A DNA stretch of 19,152 nucleotides from Thalassiosira profunda (GCA_036939355.1 JALLAP010000140.1:1-19152); one strand, 5' to 3'; shown: positions 7,946-16,840, counted from the stretch's first letter. The notes: generated by a model not told the origin, from the sequence alone. Numbers and translations: made by a program.

Positions 7946-10093
7946 CTATGAGCACGAAACCTCATCCGCCAGCTCCTCCTGCAGAGTGTTCAGGCTGCCA
8001 AAGTCCGTCACGTCGAACACACGGCCAGTGCTACTCAGTTGCCGCATAAAGGCGAGGGCTGTCCAGTCGTTGCCGGTCGGGCTTATGAACACTGGAATAA
8101 TTTTCGTCTCGGAGCGCTTCGCTTCATTTGCCTCCTGTTCTGCATAGATCTCTGGATCGATTGATGGTTCGGAGGACACGCCATCTGTCACGAGCAGAAT
8201 AAAGTTCTGCCTCGAAGTTGAAGTATCGGTGGGGAACGTCTGCTGGCACAGGTTAATGGCCGCGCCGTGATTCGTCATGCCACCGGTGTAATCAAGGCGG
8301 CCAAGCGTCTGCACCGTTTCTTCTTCCGAGCTCAACGATTGGAAGAGCTGGGCCCTTGTGGCGAACTGCACGACCGAAAAGTCCTTGTCGCCCTCGAATC
8401 CACCGAGCAATCGAACCATGAGTGTGGAAAAATCTTTCACCCGCCCAAAATTGTCGCAGCACGTGTCCTCGTCGACGAAAGTATCCCGGCACTCCGACGT
8501 GAAGAAGATGGGAAGGAACGAGGAACGACAGCTCAGACACTCGGAGCCACTTCCGTCATTGCAGACGGAGCCGCTCATGTCCAATGCGATACAGAGGTTG
8601 AAATCACGTTCCGTGCTGCAGGTTGGTTCAGGTGTGGGCAGGGGCGTTGTTGCAACGGGCGCTGGCGTGGGAATTGGCGTCGGAGACTTTGATGGACCAG
8701 CCGATGGCTGAGCTGTGGGCCTCTTCGTCGGCGCCCGCGTCCCCGAACACGAACCCACAATCTTCCATCCATTTTCAGTAAGAGGCATAGGAGGTGGGGA
8801 ACCGAAAGAGCCGCCGAACGATTCCTCGTCCGGCCTTGGACACGGAAAGGCCCGGCACTCGTACACCATGCCGGCTGACTCGACTTGTATCCCCTGGCCA
8901 TAGGCTGACATCGACGAGAACGGCTCTGGGCACCCTCCAAGGAAGACGACGGGGCTTTCCGTGGGCGCACTAGTCGATGGAGACGCGGTAGGGAAGGCCG
9001 AGGGGACACCGGTGGGAGCAGCGCTCGGAGACTCGCTAGCCATCTCCAAAGGAGCAGCGCTCGGGAATAACGAAGGCACGGCAGTCTCGTTCACCACCGG
9101 AACGAGGACGCCTCCGGCCGCCGCGGCCGCGGCAGTCTCGTTGTTCTTCGTTCCGAGAACGGCCCCGAGAGCGGCCACGATCGCCAACAGCAGCAACAGC
9201 GCGAGGTACAAACACCTCCGCTTCTTGACGTGCTCCGTCAGCGAGGTCGCATCGTCGCCCTTCCCGCCGTTAGAAGCATCGCCGTCGTTGTGGACGAACA
9301 GCGCTCCCTCGCGCGGATCGTCGCAATCAATACCCTCCATCTGCTCGGTCTGTTCGATCGACTCGCGCTCGCCCTTGGGCACCTCCCCAGCGAACGATTC
9401 GTCCCGCTCGCCCGGGCGGTAGAAGCCAATCTTTCCCACGCCTTTGGACGAGTTGCCCGGCGCGTTCCAGCTGGGCATTGTGTAGCTATCGCGCATCTTG
9501 CCATCGTGCCATTCGCCCTCCCTCTCTCCCTTCGGAGATAGATTGTATTTCGGATCCCACTCCTTGAACGGCTGGCGCGAGGGGTCGTCCTTTGTGCCAG
9601 ATTTGGGCAACCCCCGAAACGAGCCCGTCGGCGCATTTGGATCGTTGGGATCCGCCTGCCGAATGTTCAGCCTCCCAACTTCGCCCCTGCCCGCCTCCGA
9701 AGGATTGCCGTGCCACGATCGCGCACTCAACCTCCCCACCTCAGTCTCCTCCTTCCCAACCTCCTTCCAGGGCAGGCTGAAGCTCACTCGATTCACATTC
9801 GCCTCCTCCTTCGCCGGTGCGTACAGCGAAATGTCCGGCGCTACGTATTTGGCACCCAGCTCGTCCGCGCTCTGCCCTTTGATGTAGCTCCCGGCGGAGA
9901 GGGAGGAGTAGCCCGCCGCCTTCTTGGCCTCGTTCACAAAGCGCCACCGGGGCGGCAGGGGGGCCGAGGGGGGATTGTCGGGCGATGCCTCGGCGCCGGT
10001 GGTGGCAGAAGGAGAGGATGTGGGGGTCTCGGTGCCAGACTCGGATGTCGCGGGCGACGGCTGCTCGATGTCGCCTTCGTCGCTTGAGGCCAT
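7946..10093 (-). CDS. Single-pass membrane protein with extracellular von Willebrand factor A domain
   Basis: The start is taken as ATG at 10093 (715 aa); the frame is open upstream but offers no ATG before this one. Residues 1-293 are hydrophilic, charged and probably cytoplasmic, ending in the positive-inside KKRR. The membrane segment is at about 294-314 (CLYLALLLLLAIVAALGAVLG). Outside lie two Ser/Thr/Pro-rich stalks (about 334-385 and 452-491) flanking a Cys-containing module (388-449, GCPEPF...AGMVYECRAFPCP...GWKIVGSC) that resembles small chitin/cellulose-binding modules by pattern only. The vWA domain fills 497-715 with a complete MIDAS metal site: D505-x-S507-x-S509 (DMSGS), T607 (GGMTNH) and D637 (LLVTDG). 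vWA domains bind protein or matrix ligands through a divalent cation. A role in adhesion or in the cell wall/frustule is inference. The overall plan resembles the LRR membrane protein at 13199-15127. Confidence 0.88.
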   Translation of the reverse strand: MASSDEGDIEQPSPATSESGTETPTSSPSATTGAEASPDNPPSAPLPPRWRFVNEAKKAAGYSSLSAGSYIKGQSADELGAKYVAPDISLYAPAKEEANVNRVSFSLPWKEVGKEETEVGRLSARSWHGNPSEAGRGEVGRLNIRQADPNDPNAPTGSFRGLPKSGTKDDPSRQPFKEWDPKYNLSPKGEREGEWHDGKMRDSYTMPSWNAPGNSSKGVGKIGFYRPGERDESFAGEVPKGERESIEQTEQMEGIDCDDPREGALFVHNDGDASNGGKGDDATSLTEHVKKRRCLYLALLLLLAIVAALGAVLGTKNNETAAAAAAGGVLVPVVNETAVPSLFPSAAPLEMASESPSAAPTGVPSAFPTASPSTSAPTESPVVFLGGCPEPFSSMSAYGQGIQVESAGMVYECRAFPCPRPDEESFGGSFGSPPPMPLTENGWKIVGSCSGTRAPTKRPTAQPSAGPSKSPTPIPTPAPVATTPLPTPEPTCSTERDFNLCIALDMSGSVCNDGSGSECLSCRSSFLPIFFTSECRDTFVDEDTCCDNFGRVKDFSTLMVRLLGGFEGDKDFSVVQFATRAQLFQSLSSEEETVQTLGRLDYTGGMTNHGAAINLCQQTFPTDTSTSRQNFILLVTDGVSSEPSIDPEIYAEQEANEAKRSETKIIPVFISPTGNDWTALAFMRQLSSTGRVFDVTDFGSLNTLQEELADEVSCS

Positions 10094-10243
10094 CGTGTTC
10101 ACTGCAGTTGGCAAATCACTACTCAATCAAAGTTTGGGACATTCACCATCGTCTATTGACTTGCAATGGGCAATCTCTCAGTCAAAGGTTGCGGGCACCC
10201 AGCAACTCTCGTGCATCGGCTCCTGCAATGAAAGTGCGCACAT

Positions 10244-10259
10244 CAGATGTGAACATCTG
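10244..10259. promoter_or_regulatory. 16-bp palindrome upstream of the vWA gene
   Basis: CAGATGT-GA-ACATCTG is a perfect inverted repeat with a 2-bp centre, about 150-165 bp upstream of the vWA start codon. Each arm contains an E-box-like CANNTG (CAGATG). It is a candidate binding site for a dimeric transcription factor; this is inferred from symmetry and position only. Confidence 0.35.
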
Positions 10260-11166
10260 AGGAACGCGCTTCCATCGCGTCCAGCCGACCCCACGCGAAA
10301 GTCCCCCGCTCCCTTCCGCCGCCGCCCGCGGGGCCTGCCGACGCGGATGTCCCACCAAATCGATCCCACCAAAGGAGAGGTTCACGACTTCGTTTCCTTC
10401 TGACCGCCCCGACGATCACACTTGAGTTGCAACTTGCAACTAAAATCGTCATCCTTCGCACTGCGAATTTCTTTGCTTTCCAGCTCGTTTTTGAGCCACT
10501 CGTTTCACCTCGCTCGCTCACCCACCCTTGCAACCACCTGCCTCCACCTGCACACTCGGCGCTCCATGACGATTGACGATGCGCTTGCGGCCTCGGCCGC
10601 CCCAATCAGCGGGCGTCGATGATGCCGCCTTGCTCCAGGGTGTCGGTTGGTGGGCGAACGAGGAGCCGCCTGCTCGATTTGGCCTGGAAGGCGAAGGGCT
10701 AGAGGGGTGATGGATTGGGCGGCGAACGTGCGGAAGGGCGATGGGCGACCTCCAGCCACCTGCAATGTGCGCCCTGCACTGGATGGCCCTCTTTTTCCAA
10801 ATGTGCGCTCTCCGCGGCATCTCGCGAATTCATATATTGTTGCAGGAGAATTAACCCTTCGTTGCAGGTGACACATCAGGTGAGCGTCCACCCATCGACT
10901 GATGTGTTGTACACTACAACGATGCGATCCTCGTGATGAGACCACTTGCTTTGTCAATTTAATCATTCATGCGTGTCATATGAGTACTCGATTTGCCGAG
11001 TGTGATATCAACAAAGCTGCTGATGGGATGCGCTAAAATTGTGGACAACTGTTTATTGTGGCATCATTTGCTCGACTCTCACGTGATGTGCGCTTCAAAT
11101 CTCTCGACTTGGCTCATATTAGTGGAGAGATGCCTAGGTACGACGCAATCTGCGATGAATGATGGG

Positions 11167-11295
11167 GAGCCAATGATGATAGACTATCCATATATCACAG
11201 ATCTGTACAGAATCCAACGCCGTCGGCGCCCCGCAAGAGGCGCCGGTTGGCGTGTCACATGTCGACTCCTGGATATGCACCACCAACTTAGGCTC
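11167..11295. repeat. Diverged duplication, copy A, with GC-rich hairpin
   Basis: This copy aligns with 11491-11612 through the shared words GAGCCA.TGATGAT, GAATCCA, CGCCCCG.AAGAGGCG and ATATGCACCACCA. Inside, ACGCC (11217-11221) and CGGCGCC (11224-11230) pair with GGCGCCG (11239-11245) and GGCGT (11249-11253) around the loop CCGCAAGA. This gives 12 base pairs with a small 2x3 interior loop. Confidence 0.65.
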
Positions 11296-11490
11296 CCCCC
11301 AATACTCGTTTCTGCTTTGACAAACACGGGCATTGCAATCTCACGAGACCCTCCCTCCCTGTATTGCAGACACAGAGAAGTTGGACTGTTATGGAAGGCC
11401 TACAATGATGAATGATGCACCGGCCGAGTGCCAAAGAGGTGAGATCCGATACATTGTCTATCGAAGCGGCGGAAACGCGGGAGCAATATC

Positions 11491-11612
11491 GAGCCAGTGA
11501 TGATTTGACTTCACGTCATAGACCTGTTCTGAATCCATTTGGCGGCCGCCCCGAAAGAGGCGTGCCGCCGCCATTCTGTGGACCATTCATATGCACCACC
11601 ACTCTGAGGCTC
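11491..11612. repeat. Diverged duplication, copy B, with GC-rich hairpin
   Basis: This is the second copy, about 320 bp downstream of copy A. GGCGGCCGCC (11541-11550) pairs with GGCG-T-GCCGCC (11559-11569, one bulged T) around the loop CCGAAAGA. The loop and the inner CGCC/GGCG match copy A, while the outer stem differs in sequence yet still pairs. It ends about 210 bp before the F-box start codon. Confidence 0.65.
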
Positions 11613-11823
11613 GATGACCCCGTGCGATTGCTTTCCGCCTTCCTCATGTTCATCTCTAATGTTCAGCTTTTGTTCCTCCCTTACCTTGGCTCTCTTTGGA
11701 TGGTGGCTTGTAGTTGCGGCATTTCTGTCGCTTTAAATCAAGGCGGAGACGGCAAGCGACAGAAGTGTATTAATGCGATTTCCACGCTCGCGATTCATTC
11801 TCTCCTCTCCTCCACCCACAACC

Positions 11824-13039
11824 ATGAACACGCTATCCTTGACCAATGCCTTCGCCGCGCTCTCTGTGGAGCAGCCTCCGAATTCTGCGTTCCAGATCAC
11901 CCATCTGCCCGAAGAGTTGAACGTCTTGGTTGCCGGGTTTCTCGACCACCAGTCCTTTTGCCGCTTGGGGGTGACGGCCTCCTCCTACCGCCAACTGATG
12001 GCGAGAGACTCGCTTTGGAAGACCCTTCACGACAGCCACTGGTCCAGCGGCAAGCTCCTTCGGTTCGATGGTCCTCCTTCTCTGAGACCTCGAGGCGGAA
12101 TCAAAGTTGATGCCACTGCCTGTGGGAACTGGCGAGAGGAGTTCATCCGACGCGTTCACTTAGACAGGAGCGTGGAACAGCGTTTGGCGGAAGCGAAAGA
12201 TGACAGTGACGTTGCCGAATCTCTCCTTCAAGATGGCGCTGACATTCATGATGCGTTGAAGCGTCTCTGCGATGGCCGAGAGTGCTCGGCTACCGCCAGA
12301 GCCATCCTGAGCTGTATCAACAAATTGGAGGCTCTGGTCGACTGGCGTGCCATGCATGCGAGTGGAGATAAATCAACCANTGAGCTGTATCAACAAATTG
12401 GAGGCTCTGGTCGACTGGCGTGCCATGCATGCGAGTGGAGATAAATCAACCAAAACAGATGCGTGGACGATAATCGCAAAGCTCTTGCAAGGCAGCGACC
12501 AGCTTATCCATCGCCGTTCGTCGGATCAGATCTATGACGACGTAAATGAGATGCTCAGGTCGACAACCTTGAAGGATTTGAGAGTTATGGTCTCAATGGA
12601 CCATGCGCCAGACAACGATACGATCGACAGCGCTTGGCTGGCCAGCAGGGACATTGGTGTGTTCCTCATTGATCAGGTACTGCAGAACGGAGGGGGGGCG
12701 CCTCACATGCACTTGTGCATCGTAGAGGATTTCGCCTCCAATGTTCATGGCGCTGCCCCGTCCCGCTCTGATCTCCACTCTTCGTGGGAAGATGCGAGGA
12801 AGCTCGTTTACGTGTGGTCCTTTGTCAACCAAGACAAAAATGAGTGCTGGTTCGAGCGTTGCGGACTCCTCGAACGACTCTTTCTTGGCTCCTGGTTGAC
12901 CGACCTGAGCCTCCCCATCAGCAGCATCAGAGCTACGTGTAGTATGCTTTGCACAACTCCCGAACTCCGGGCGGAGCACTATGCGCTCCTAATTCTCCTA
13001 CAGATGCAGATGGCCAACACGGCTCACAACGCCGCCTAG
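11824..13039 (+). CDS. F-box protein (reading frame interrupted by an assembly duplication)
   Basis: The start is the ATG at 11824, chosen for its context (CCACAACCATG) and because the F-box follows; the frame is open 51 bp further upstream. As printed, the frame breaks at the N at 12380. One copy of the flanking 72-bp repeat plus the N (73 bases) is surplus, and removing it gives one 380-aa ORF. Residues about 26-72 match the F-box pattern (ITHLPEELNVLVAGFLDHQSFCRLGVT..., then RDSLWKTLHDSHW), which in the family docks on Skp1 so that the protein acts as the substrate receptor of an SCF ubiquitin ligase. The following NWREEFIRRV is typical after an F-box. The rest (about 115-380) is helical-looking, with no kelch, WD40 or LRR repeats seen, so the substrate is unknown. 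The gene converges on the LRR gene, 159 bp away. Confidence 0.75.
12308..12452. other. Assembly artefact: exact 72-bp duplication around an N
   Basis: Bases 12308-12379 and 12381-12452 are identical and separated by the N at 12380. The repeat shifts the frame of the F-box gene by one, and collapsing it restores the frame. This is best read as two contig ends that overlap but were not merged. Confidence 0.92.
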
Positions 13040-13198
13040 CTTGCGCAGGAGACAGCGATGACGAGGCAGATATATCCCCTTCTGTGTGTTATAACAAGAA
13101 GTAGCTGCTATGAAATCATTTCGATGCAAATCTCGGACGTGAGCTCTCTCCCCTGCTCAAGAATTAACAACCACGGCCGACTACAGAACAACGCCAAC

Positions 13199-15127
13199 CT
13201 ACGGGACGCACTCCGTGCAGCAGCTGCACAGCGCCCTCCGATCTTCGCCTCCGCAATCGGCCACCAGCGCCTCCAGCGTCCCCTCCTCCCGTAACGAGCA
13301 GAACCTCTCGTCCACGACATCATCGAAGTCCAGGTCGTTGTCCTGCACCTCCAAGCGCTTCAGCCTCTGCAGCGCCCGCCAGCTGGGAGGGATCCCTCCC
13401 GTGAACTCGTTGCCCGAGAGCACCAAGTCCTCGAGATTGACAAGATTCTGGAGTGATTCCGGCAGATTCCGCCCCAGACGGTTGTTGTTCAGGTACAACT
13501 CCACCAGATTGCGGAGGTTGCCCAGCTCGGGCGGGATGCCCCCGCGCAGGTCCATGTGCGACAGCTTCAGCCGCTCGAGGCTGGAGAGGTCGCCCAACTC
13601 GGGAGGGATGCGCCCCCCAATGTCCCGATTGTCGGCGAGGTATAGGTCCGTCAGCGATGTCAACTGCCCCAGCTCGGGCGGAATCTCGCCCTCGAATGCG
13701 TTCCCATCCAACAGCAACTGTCCCAACCTTCGCAGCATGCCAAGCTGAGGCGGCAGCTCCCCTCCAATTTCATTGCCCCACAATCCCAACCTCCGCAGAA
13801 AGGGCAGCGCCACGATCTCCTGCGGAAGGTACCCTCCCAAATTATTGTCCGGCAAGTCGATCGCCACGATCATCCGCTCCGTCACCGTGTCCACCCTCCC
13901 GTCGTCGTGCCGGGGCAGCTCGTCGGGGTTCATCAGCGCGTCCTCCAACGAGATGGCCGGAATCTCCAATTCCTCGCACGTCACCCCGACAAAGTCGCAC
14001 TCGTGCACGCCCGGCTCCATCCACGAGCGGGCGTTGTCCCAATCCCTCCCATTGGCGGCGTAAAACAGCACCGCAACGGCGAAGCGCTGGGCCACCCGGT
14101 AGGCCGGCGTGGTCTTGGAAATGTACGGCCTCGTCCGTCCCACCTCGCCATTCTCCTCATTGAGCAGCAGATCGTCCGTGGCGTTCGCCCCCTCCTGATT
14201 CTGATCCAGCACCTCCAGGGGCAGCGTGTCGCGCAATACCAGAAAGTCCCGGGCTCGCTCCGGCGCCGTGGCCCGGGGAACGTTCTCGGCCATGCCGGCG
14301 AAGGAGGTGATATTGCTGATCGCCTGCTGGATTACGTGGTACTCGATGGCATCTCCGAAGTCATCGAAGGGCGGGCCGGACTCTTCCTCCTCAACAACGC
14401 CGCACCGCTCGTTCAAGACGGTGAAGCACACGGGTTTGTCCGCGGGGCAGCCGGTGCTGCTCCCCGAAGGGCAGGTGGGATTGGTCAGGCAATTCTCCGT
14501 GGCGTCATCGCCGTCGGACCCGCAGACATACGTGGTCCCGGCGACGCGGGGAGGCGAGGTCTCCTGCACTTCGCCATCGTCGCCGTTCCGGCTGAAGAAG
14601 TAGCCCAATCCCAACCCAAGCCCCAGCGCCACCGCCAGGATCAGCAAGACGGCGAGGAGGACGATGCACCACTCCCTCCGGTTCCGCGGCAGGATCCCCT
14701 TCTTCTCCTCCTCTCCGATATCGCCCCGCGTCAATACGGCCACCTCCTCGTCGGTGCTCACGTTGGAGGACACGACGGAATCGTCGTCGGCGTACGTGCC
14801 CGGGGGAATGGCGGGCGTACCGGTGCTGGGCTCATCCGACGGGTAGGCGCCACTGTCCACGTAGGTGGCGTCGGGGTAGGGATTGTCCGAGTAGCGCTCC
14901 GGGCTCTCCACCGGCGGCGGCTGGGAGGCGTAGGAACGATTGACGGTGTCGGCCTCGACGTAGACGCGGTCGGGAGGGGCGCTGTCGACGTAGGCGCGGG
15001 CGGCAGCGTCTTGGTCCTGGTCCATCCTGCCCGGAGGCGGAGGGTTGCCGATGTTGAAATTCGATGGTGGTTCCGCCGACGCGACGCTATCGCCGAAGAC
15101 CGGGTCGACCGTCCGCGGGTCCACCAT
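13199..15127 (-). CDS. Single-pass membrane leucine-rich-repeat protein, receptor-like but without a kinase
   Basis: Intronless, 642 aa. Residues 1-150 are a hydrophilic acidic tail with repeated YxD/YVDS-type words (AYVDSAPPDRVYVEAD, ATYVDSGAYPS), presumably cytoplasmic, ending in the basic PRNRRE. A membrane segment is at about 153-178 (CIVLLAVLLILAVALGLGLGLGYFF). A Cys-containing region (200-245) follows. An LRR N-cap-like stretch is at about 353-386 (WMEPGVHECDFVGVTC). LRRs are at about 418-600, seven or so units of plant-type consensus (LGLWGNEIGGELPPQLGML; LYLADNRDIGGRIPPELG), then a Cys-rich end (CGG...CSCCTEC). The topology is N-inside, LRRs outside. Plant-type LRRs bind peptides or proteins. 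There is no kinase or other signalling domain, so any signalling would need a partner. The short Tyr/acidic repeats in the tail could be trafficking or phosphorylation sites (inference). Confidence 0.88.
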   Translation of the reverse strand: MVDPRTVDPVFGDSVASAEPPSNFNIGNPPPPGRMDQDQDAAARAYVDSAPPDRVYVEADTVNRSYASQPPPVESPERYSDNPYPDATYVDSGAYPSDEPSTGTPAIPPGTYADDDSVVSSNVSTDEEVAVLTRGDIGEEEKKGILPRNRREWCIVLLAVLLILAVALGLGLGLGYFFSRNGDDGEVQETSPPRVAGTTYVCGSDGDDATENCLTNPTCPSGSSTGCPADKPVCFTVLNERCGVVEEEESGPPFDDFGDAIEYHVIQQAISNITSFAGMAENVPRATAPERARDFLVLRDTLPLEVLDQNQEGANATDDLLLNEENGEVGRTRPYISKTTPAYRVAQRFAVAVLFYAANGRDWDNARSWMEPGVHECDFVGVTCEELEIPAISLEDALMNPDELPRHDDGRVDTVTERMIVAIDLPDNNLGGYLPQEIVALPFLRRLGLWGNEIGGELPPQLGMLRRLGQLLLDGNAFEGEIPPELGQLTSLTDLYLADNRDIGGRIPPELGDLSSLERLKLSHMDLRGGIPPELGNLRNLVELYLNNNRLGRNLPESLQNLVNLEDLVLSGNEFTGGIPPSWRALQRLKRLEVQDNDLDFDDVVDERFCSLREEGTLEALVADCGGEDRRALCSCCTECVP

Positions 15128-15727
15128 GGCTCAGAGCGCTTAACGAGAGGTCCTCTCCTCTGCAATTGGATGCGTCGATTGGCCGGTTTGGTGTCGGCTG
15201 GGCCGGTGAACGCGAGCCGGCGGCGTCGATTTATGGCGACATTGCGCACATCTCCATCTCGTGTTCGTGTCAAAGTGCAATTTTTCGAGGGATGAATCGA
15301 CCAAATCTACGTAGGAATCTTCACAGCTCTACGAAGGACCGTGAGGTCATTTGCAATCAAGTAGTGGGCCCCGACGTTGTTGAAACACCCCCCTGGCGCA
15401 GGAGGTGGCTGCGATCTATCGTAGAGCCTGGCACGGAAACACCGCGACCGCGCTGGCAGCCTTTGCTGGGGGGTCGGCGGGGACCCCGCCCGCAGCGGTG
15501 GTGCATATCGAGAGATGAGTTGAACGGTACCTGCGCTCCTGTGCGCGGTATCCTACGACGCTCTAGCGCTGCAACTGCCGCCCGCCAGGATAAGGGCCGC
15601 CACCAATGAAGCCCATGGGCCGTATCATTGAACGTGGGGGCCTGCGCACGGAACAGGTCTCCTGTCTTCTCATACTCCTAACACTCACATGTTTCATGTT
15701 CAAGAGTTGGCATGTCCACGACTACCA

Positions 15728-15870
15728 GCCAATGACGCCAACATTGGTCTGTCCGCGTGATTGGACGTGCCCCCACGTCTCTTTCTCGCTAGACGTGCAN
15801 GCCAATGACGCCAACATTGGTCTGTCCGCGTGATTGGACGTGCCCCCACGTCTCTCTCTCTAGACGTGCA
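15728..15870. other. Assembly artefact: near-exact 72/70-bp duplication around an N
   Basis: Bases 15728-15799 recur at 15801-15870, separated by the N at 15800. Unlike the other three cases the copies differ slightly (CTCTTTCTCGCTAGACG versus CTCTCTCTCTAGACG). This could be a haplotype difference or sequencing error in a CT run. It is non-coding, so no gene is broken. Confidence 0.85.
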
Positions 15871-15873
15871 CGT
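15764..15873. promoter_or_regulatory. Cluster of ACGT-core elements upstream of the RBR gene
   Basis: GACGTG-CCCC-CACGTC (15764-15779, again in the duplicate at 15837-15852) is a perfect inverted repeat. It is followed by the perfect palindrome ACGTGCACGT (15864-15873), 57 bp before the start codon at 15931. ACGT cores are the usual targets of bZIP and some bHLH factors; binding here is inference. After collapsing the artefact one inverted repeat remains next to the second element. Confidence 0.4.
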
Positions 15874-15930
15874 TCAAGTACAACACTTTGCTCATAAGTT
15901 TGGAACGCATCCGCAACAAACCACAACCAA

Positions 15931-16840
15931 ATGCCGCGAGGATACCTCAAGCACAACAGGGGCGCCGGCAGGAAGAAGGCCTTGGGCGGGTCGAGCGGGC
16001 GCGGCTACAACGACAAGGAGTACTGGCAAGAAAGAGGAGAGAAATCCTCGTTGATCCTGCAGCGCAGTATGAACGAGGACTTCTCTCTTCCCACACGCAA
16101 TGCAACCTTAGAATACAACGCTAGAAAGCCTCCGACGAATCAGATCGGAGAGTGCAGTATCTGCTTCAACGAGACGCCGCTAGTCTGCATGTCAACCAAG
16201 TGCAAGTGGCACGCCGCCGCCTGCAGCCAGTGCCTCCACCGGGTCTACGTCTCTGACGCAAAGAAATCAAGCAAGAACTACCCCCTGCGCTGTTTCCATC
16301 CGTTGTGCGATCAACCCGTCCACGCCTCGCAGCTCGAGAAGCACAACCTCTTCTCCTCGCCCAGCGAGGTCAAGACCCACCACGACATGCTGATCCACGC
16401 TCGCATCGAGAAAGCCGGCNCTCTTCTCCTCGCCCAGCGAGGTCAAGACCCACCACGACATGCTGATCCACGCTCGCATCGAGAAAGCCGGCGGCGTCTT
16501 CCGGACCGTTCTTTGCCCTCGATGCGATACTCCCCGAGGCTTGCAGCTGTTCGATAAAGATCGCGTTTATGGCTGTGCCAACTGCAAAAAGAAGTACTGG
16601 GTGTCACCGGATTACGTGACAATCCGGGCGATGGAGAACATGGAGGAGGATGAGATCGGAACGAACGATGGTTGGGCCAAGTGCCCAAAGTGCAGCATTC
16701 TAATCTCGAAGGGTGACGGGTGCGATCATATGTGGTGTGTTTACTGCGACCACGAATTCAGCTGGGAGGAGGCACAGAGGAAGACGAAATCGATCCCGTT
16801 CGCCCGCCCCCCGGACAGGGAAATCTACCTGTGGTGGTGA
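15931..16840 (+). CDS. RBR-type (RING-IBR-Rcat) E3 ubiquitin ligase (frame interrupted by an assembly duplication)
   Basis: The start is ATG at 15931 (context CACAACCAAATG). Removing one copy of the 72-bp repeat plus the N at 16420 gives a continuous 278-aa ORF. Residues 1-40 are basic. The RING1-like domain is at about 75-126 (C75SIC78 ... C91KWH94 ... C98SQC101 ... C121FHPLC126). The IBR-like middle is at about 171-194 (CPRC, CANC). The Rcat (RING2) domain is at 227-253 (CPKC ... GDGC240DHMWCVYC ... FSW). By comparison with parkin-type enzymes, C240 would be the catalytic Cys that carries ubiquitin as a thioester before transfer to the substrate. There is no membrane segment, so it is probably cytosolic or nuclear. 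The gene is short for an RBR and lacks extra recognition domains. It converges on the second RING-Rcat gene, whose stop is 187 bp away. Confidence 0.8.
16348..16492. other. Assembly artefact: exact 72-bp duplication around an N
   Basis: Bases 16348-16419 and 16421-16492 are identical and separated by the N at 16420, inside the RBR gene. The frame is restored by collapsing one copy. It is the same pattern as at 12380 and 17820. Confidence 0.92.

Larger units (their letters stand above)
10094..11823. other. Long divergent intergenic region with palindromes and a diverged duplication
   Basis: This 1.73-kb gap separates the diverging vWA and F-box genes. It contains the palindrome CAGATGTGAACATCTG (10244-10259) and AGTTGCAACT (10435-10444) on the vWA side. 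It also has an inverted repeat ACACATCAG/CTGATGTGT (10871-10879 and 10899-10907), and the diverged repeat pair with hairpins (11167-11295, 11491-11612) on the F-box side. ORFs here are short, overlap on both strands and look like chance. Confidence 0.5.
15128..15930. other. Divergent intergenic region between the LRR and RBR genes
   Basis: This 803-bp gap should hold the promoters of the LRR gene (-) and the RBR gene (+). It contains a small hairpin GGGGTC/GACCCC (15470-15475 and 15482-15487), an assembly duplication around the N at 15800, and a cluster of ACGTG words just before the RBR start. One frame (15292-15609) is open, but it is Arg-rich with no recognisable motif and is not called. 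Confidence 0.5.

Noticed and set aside
10126..10126. Extending the vWA protein by 11 residues to 10126
   Set aside because: The first codon there is TTG, not ATG. The first ATG in frame is at 10093, so the shorter form is used.
10993..11415. 140-aa plus-strand ORF upstream of the F-box gene
   Set aside because: No recognisable motif or good start context, and it runs through the duplicated hairpin element, which looks non-coding.
13907..15295. 462-aa plus-strand ORF
   Set aside because: Antisense shadow of the LRR gene, with low-complexity Gly/Val/Arg composition and no domain.
15470..15487. GGGGTC/GACCCC hairpin as a regulatory element
   Set aside because: Only 6 bp in very GC-rich DNA; expected by chance.
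15292..15609. Open Arg/Pro-rich frame upstream of the RBR gene
   Set aside because: No family resemblance and low-quality composition; more likely promoter DNA.
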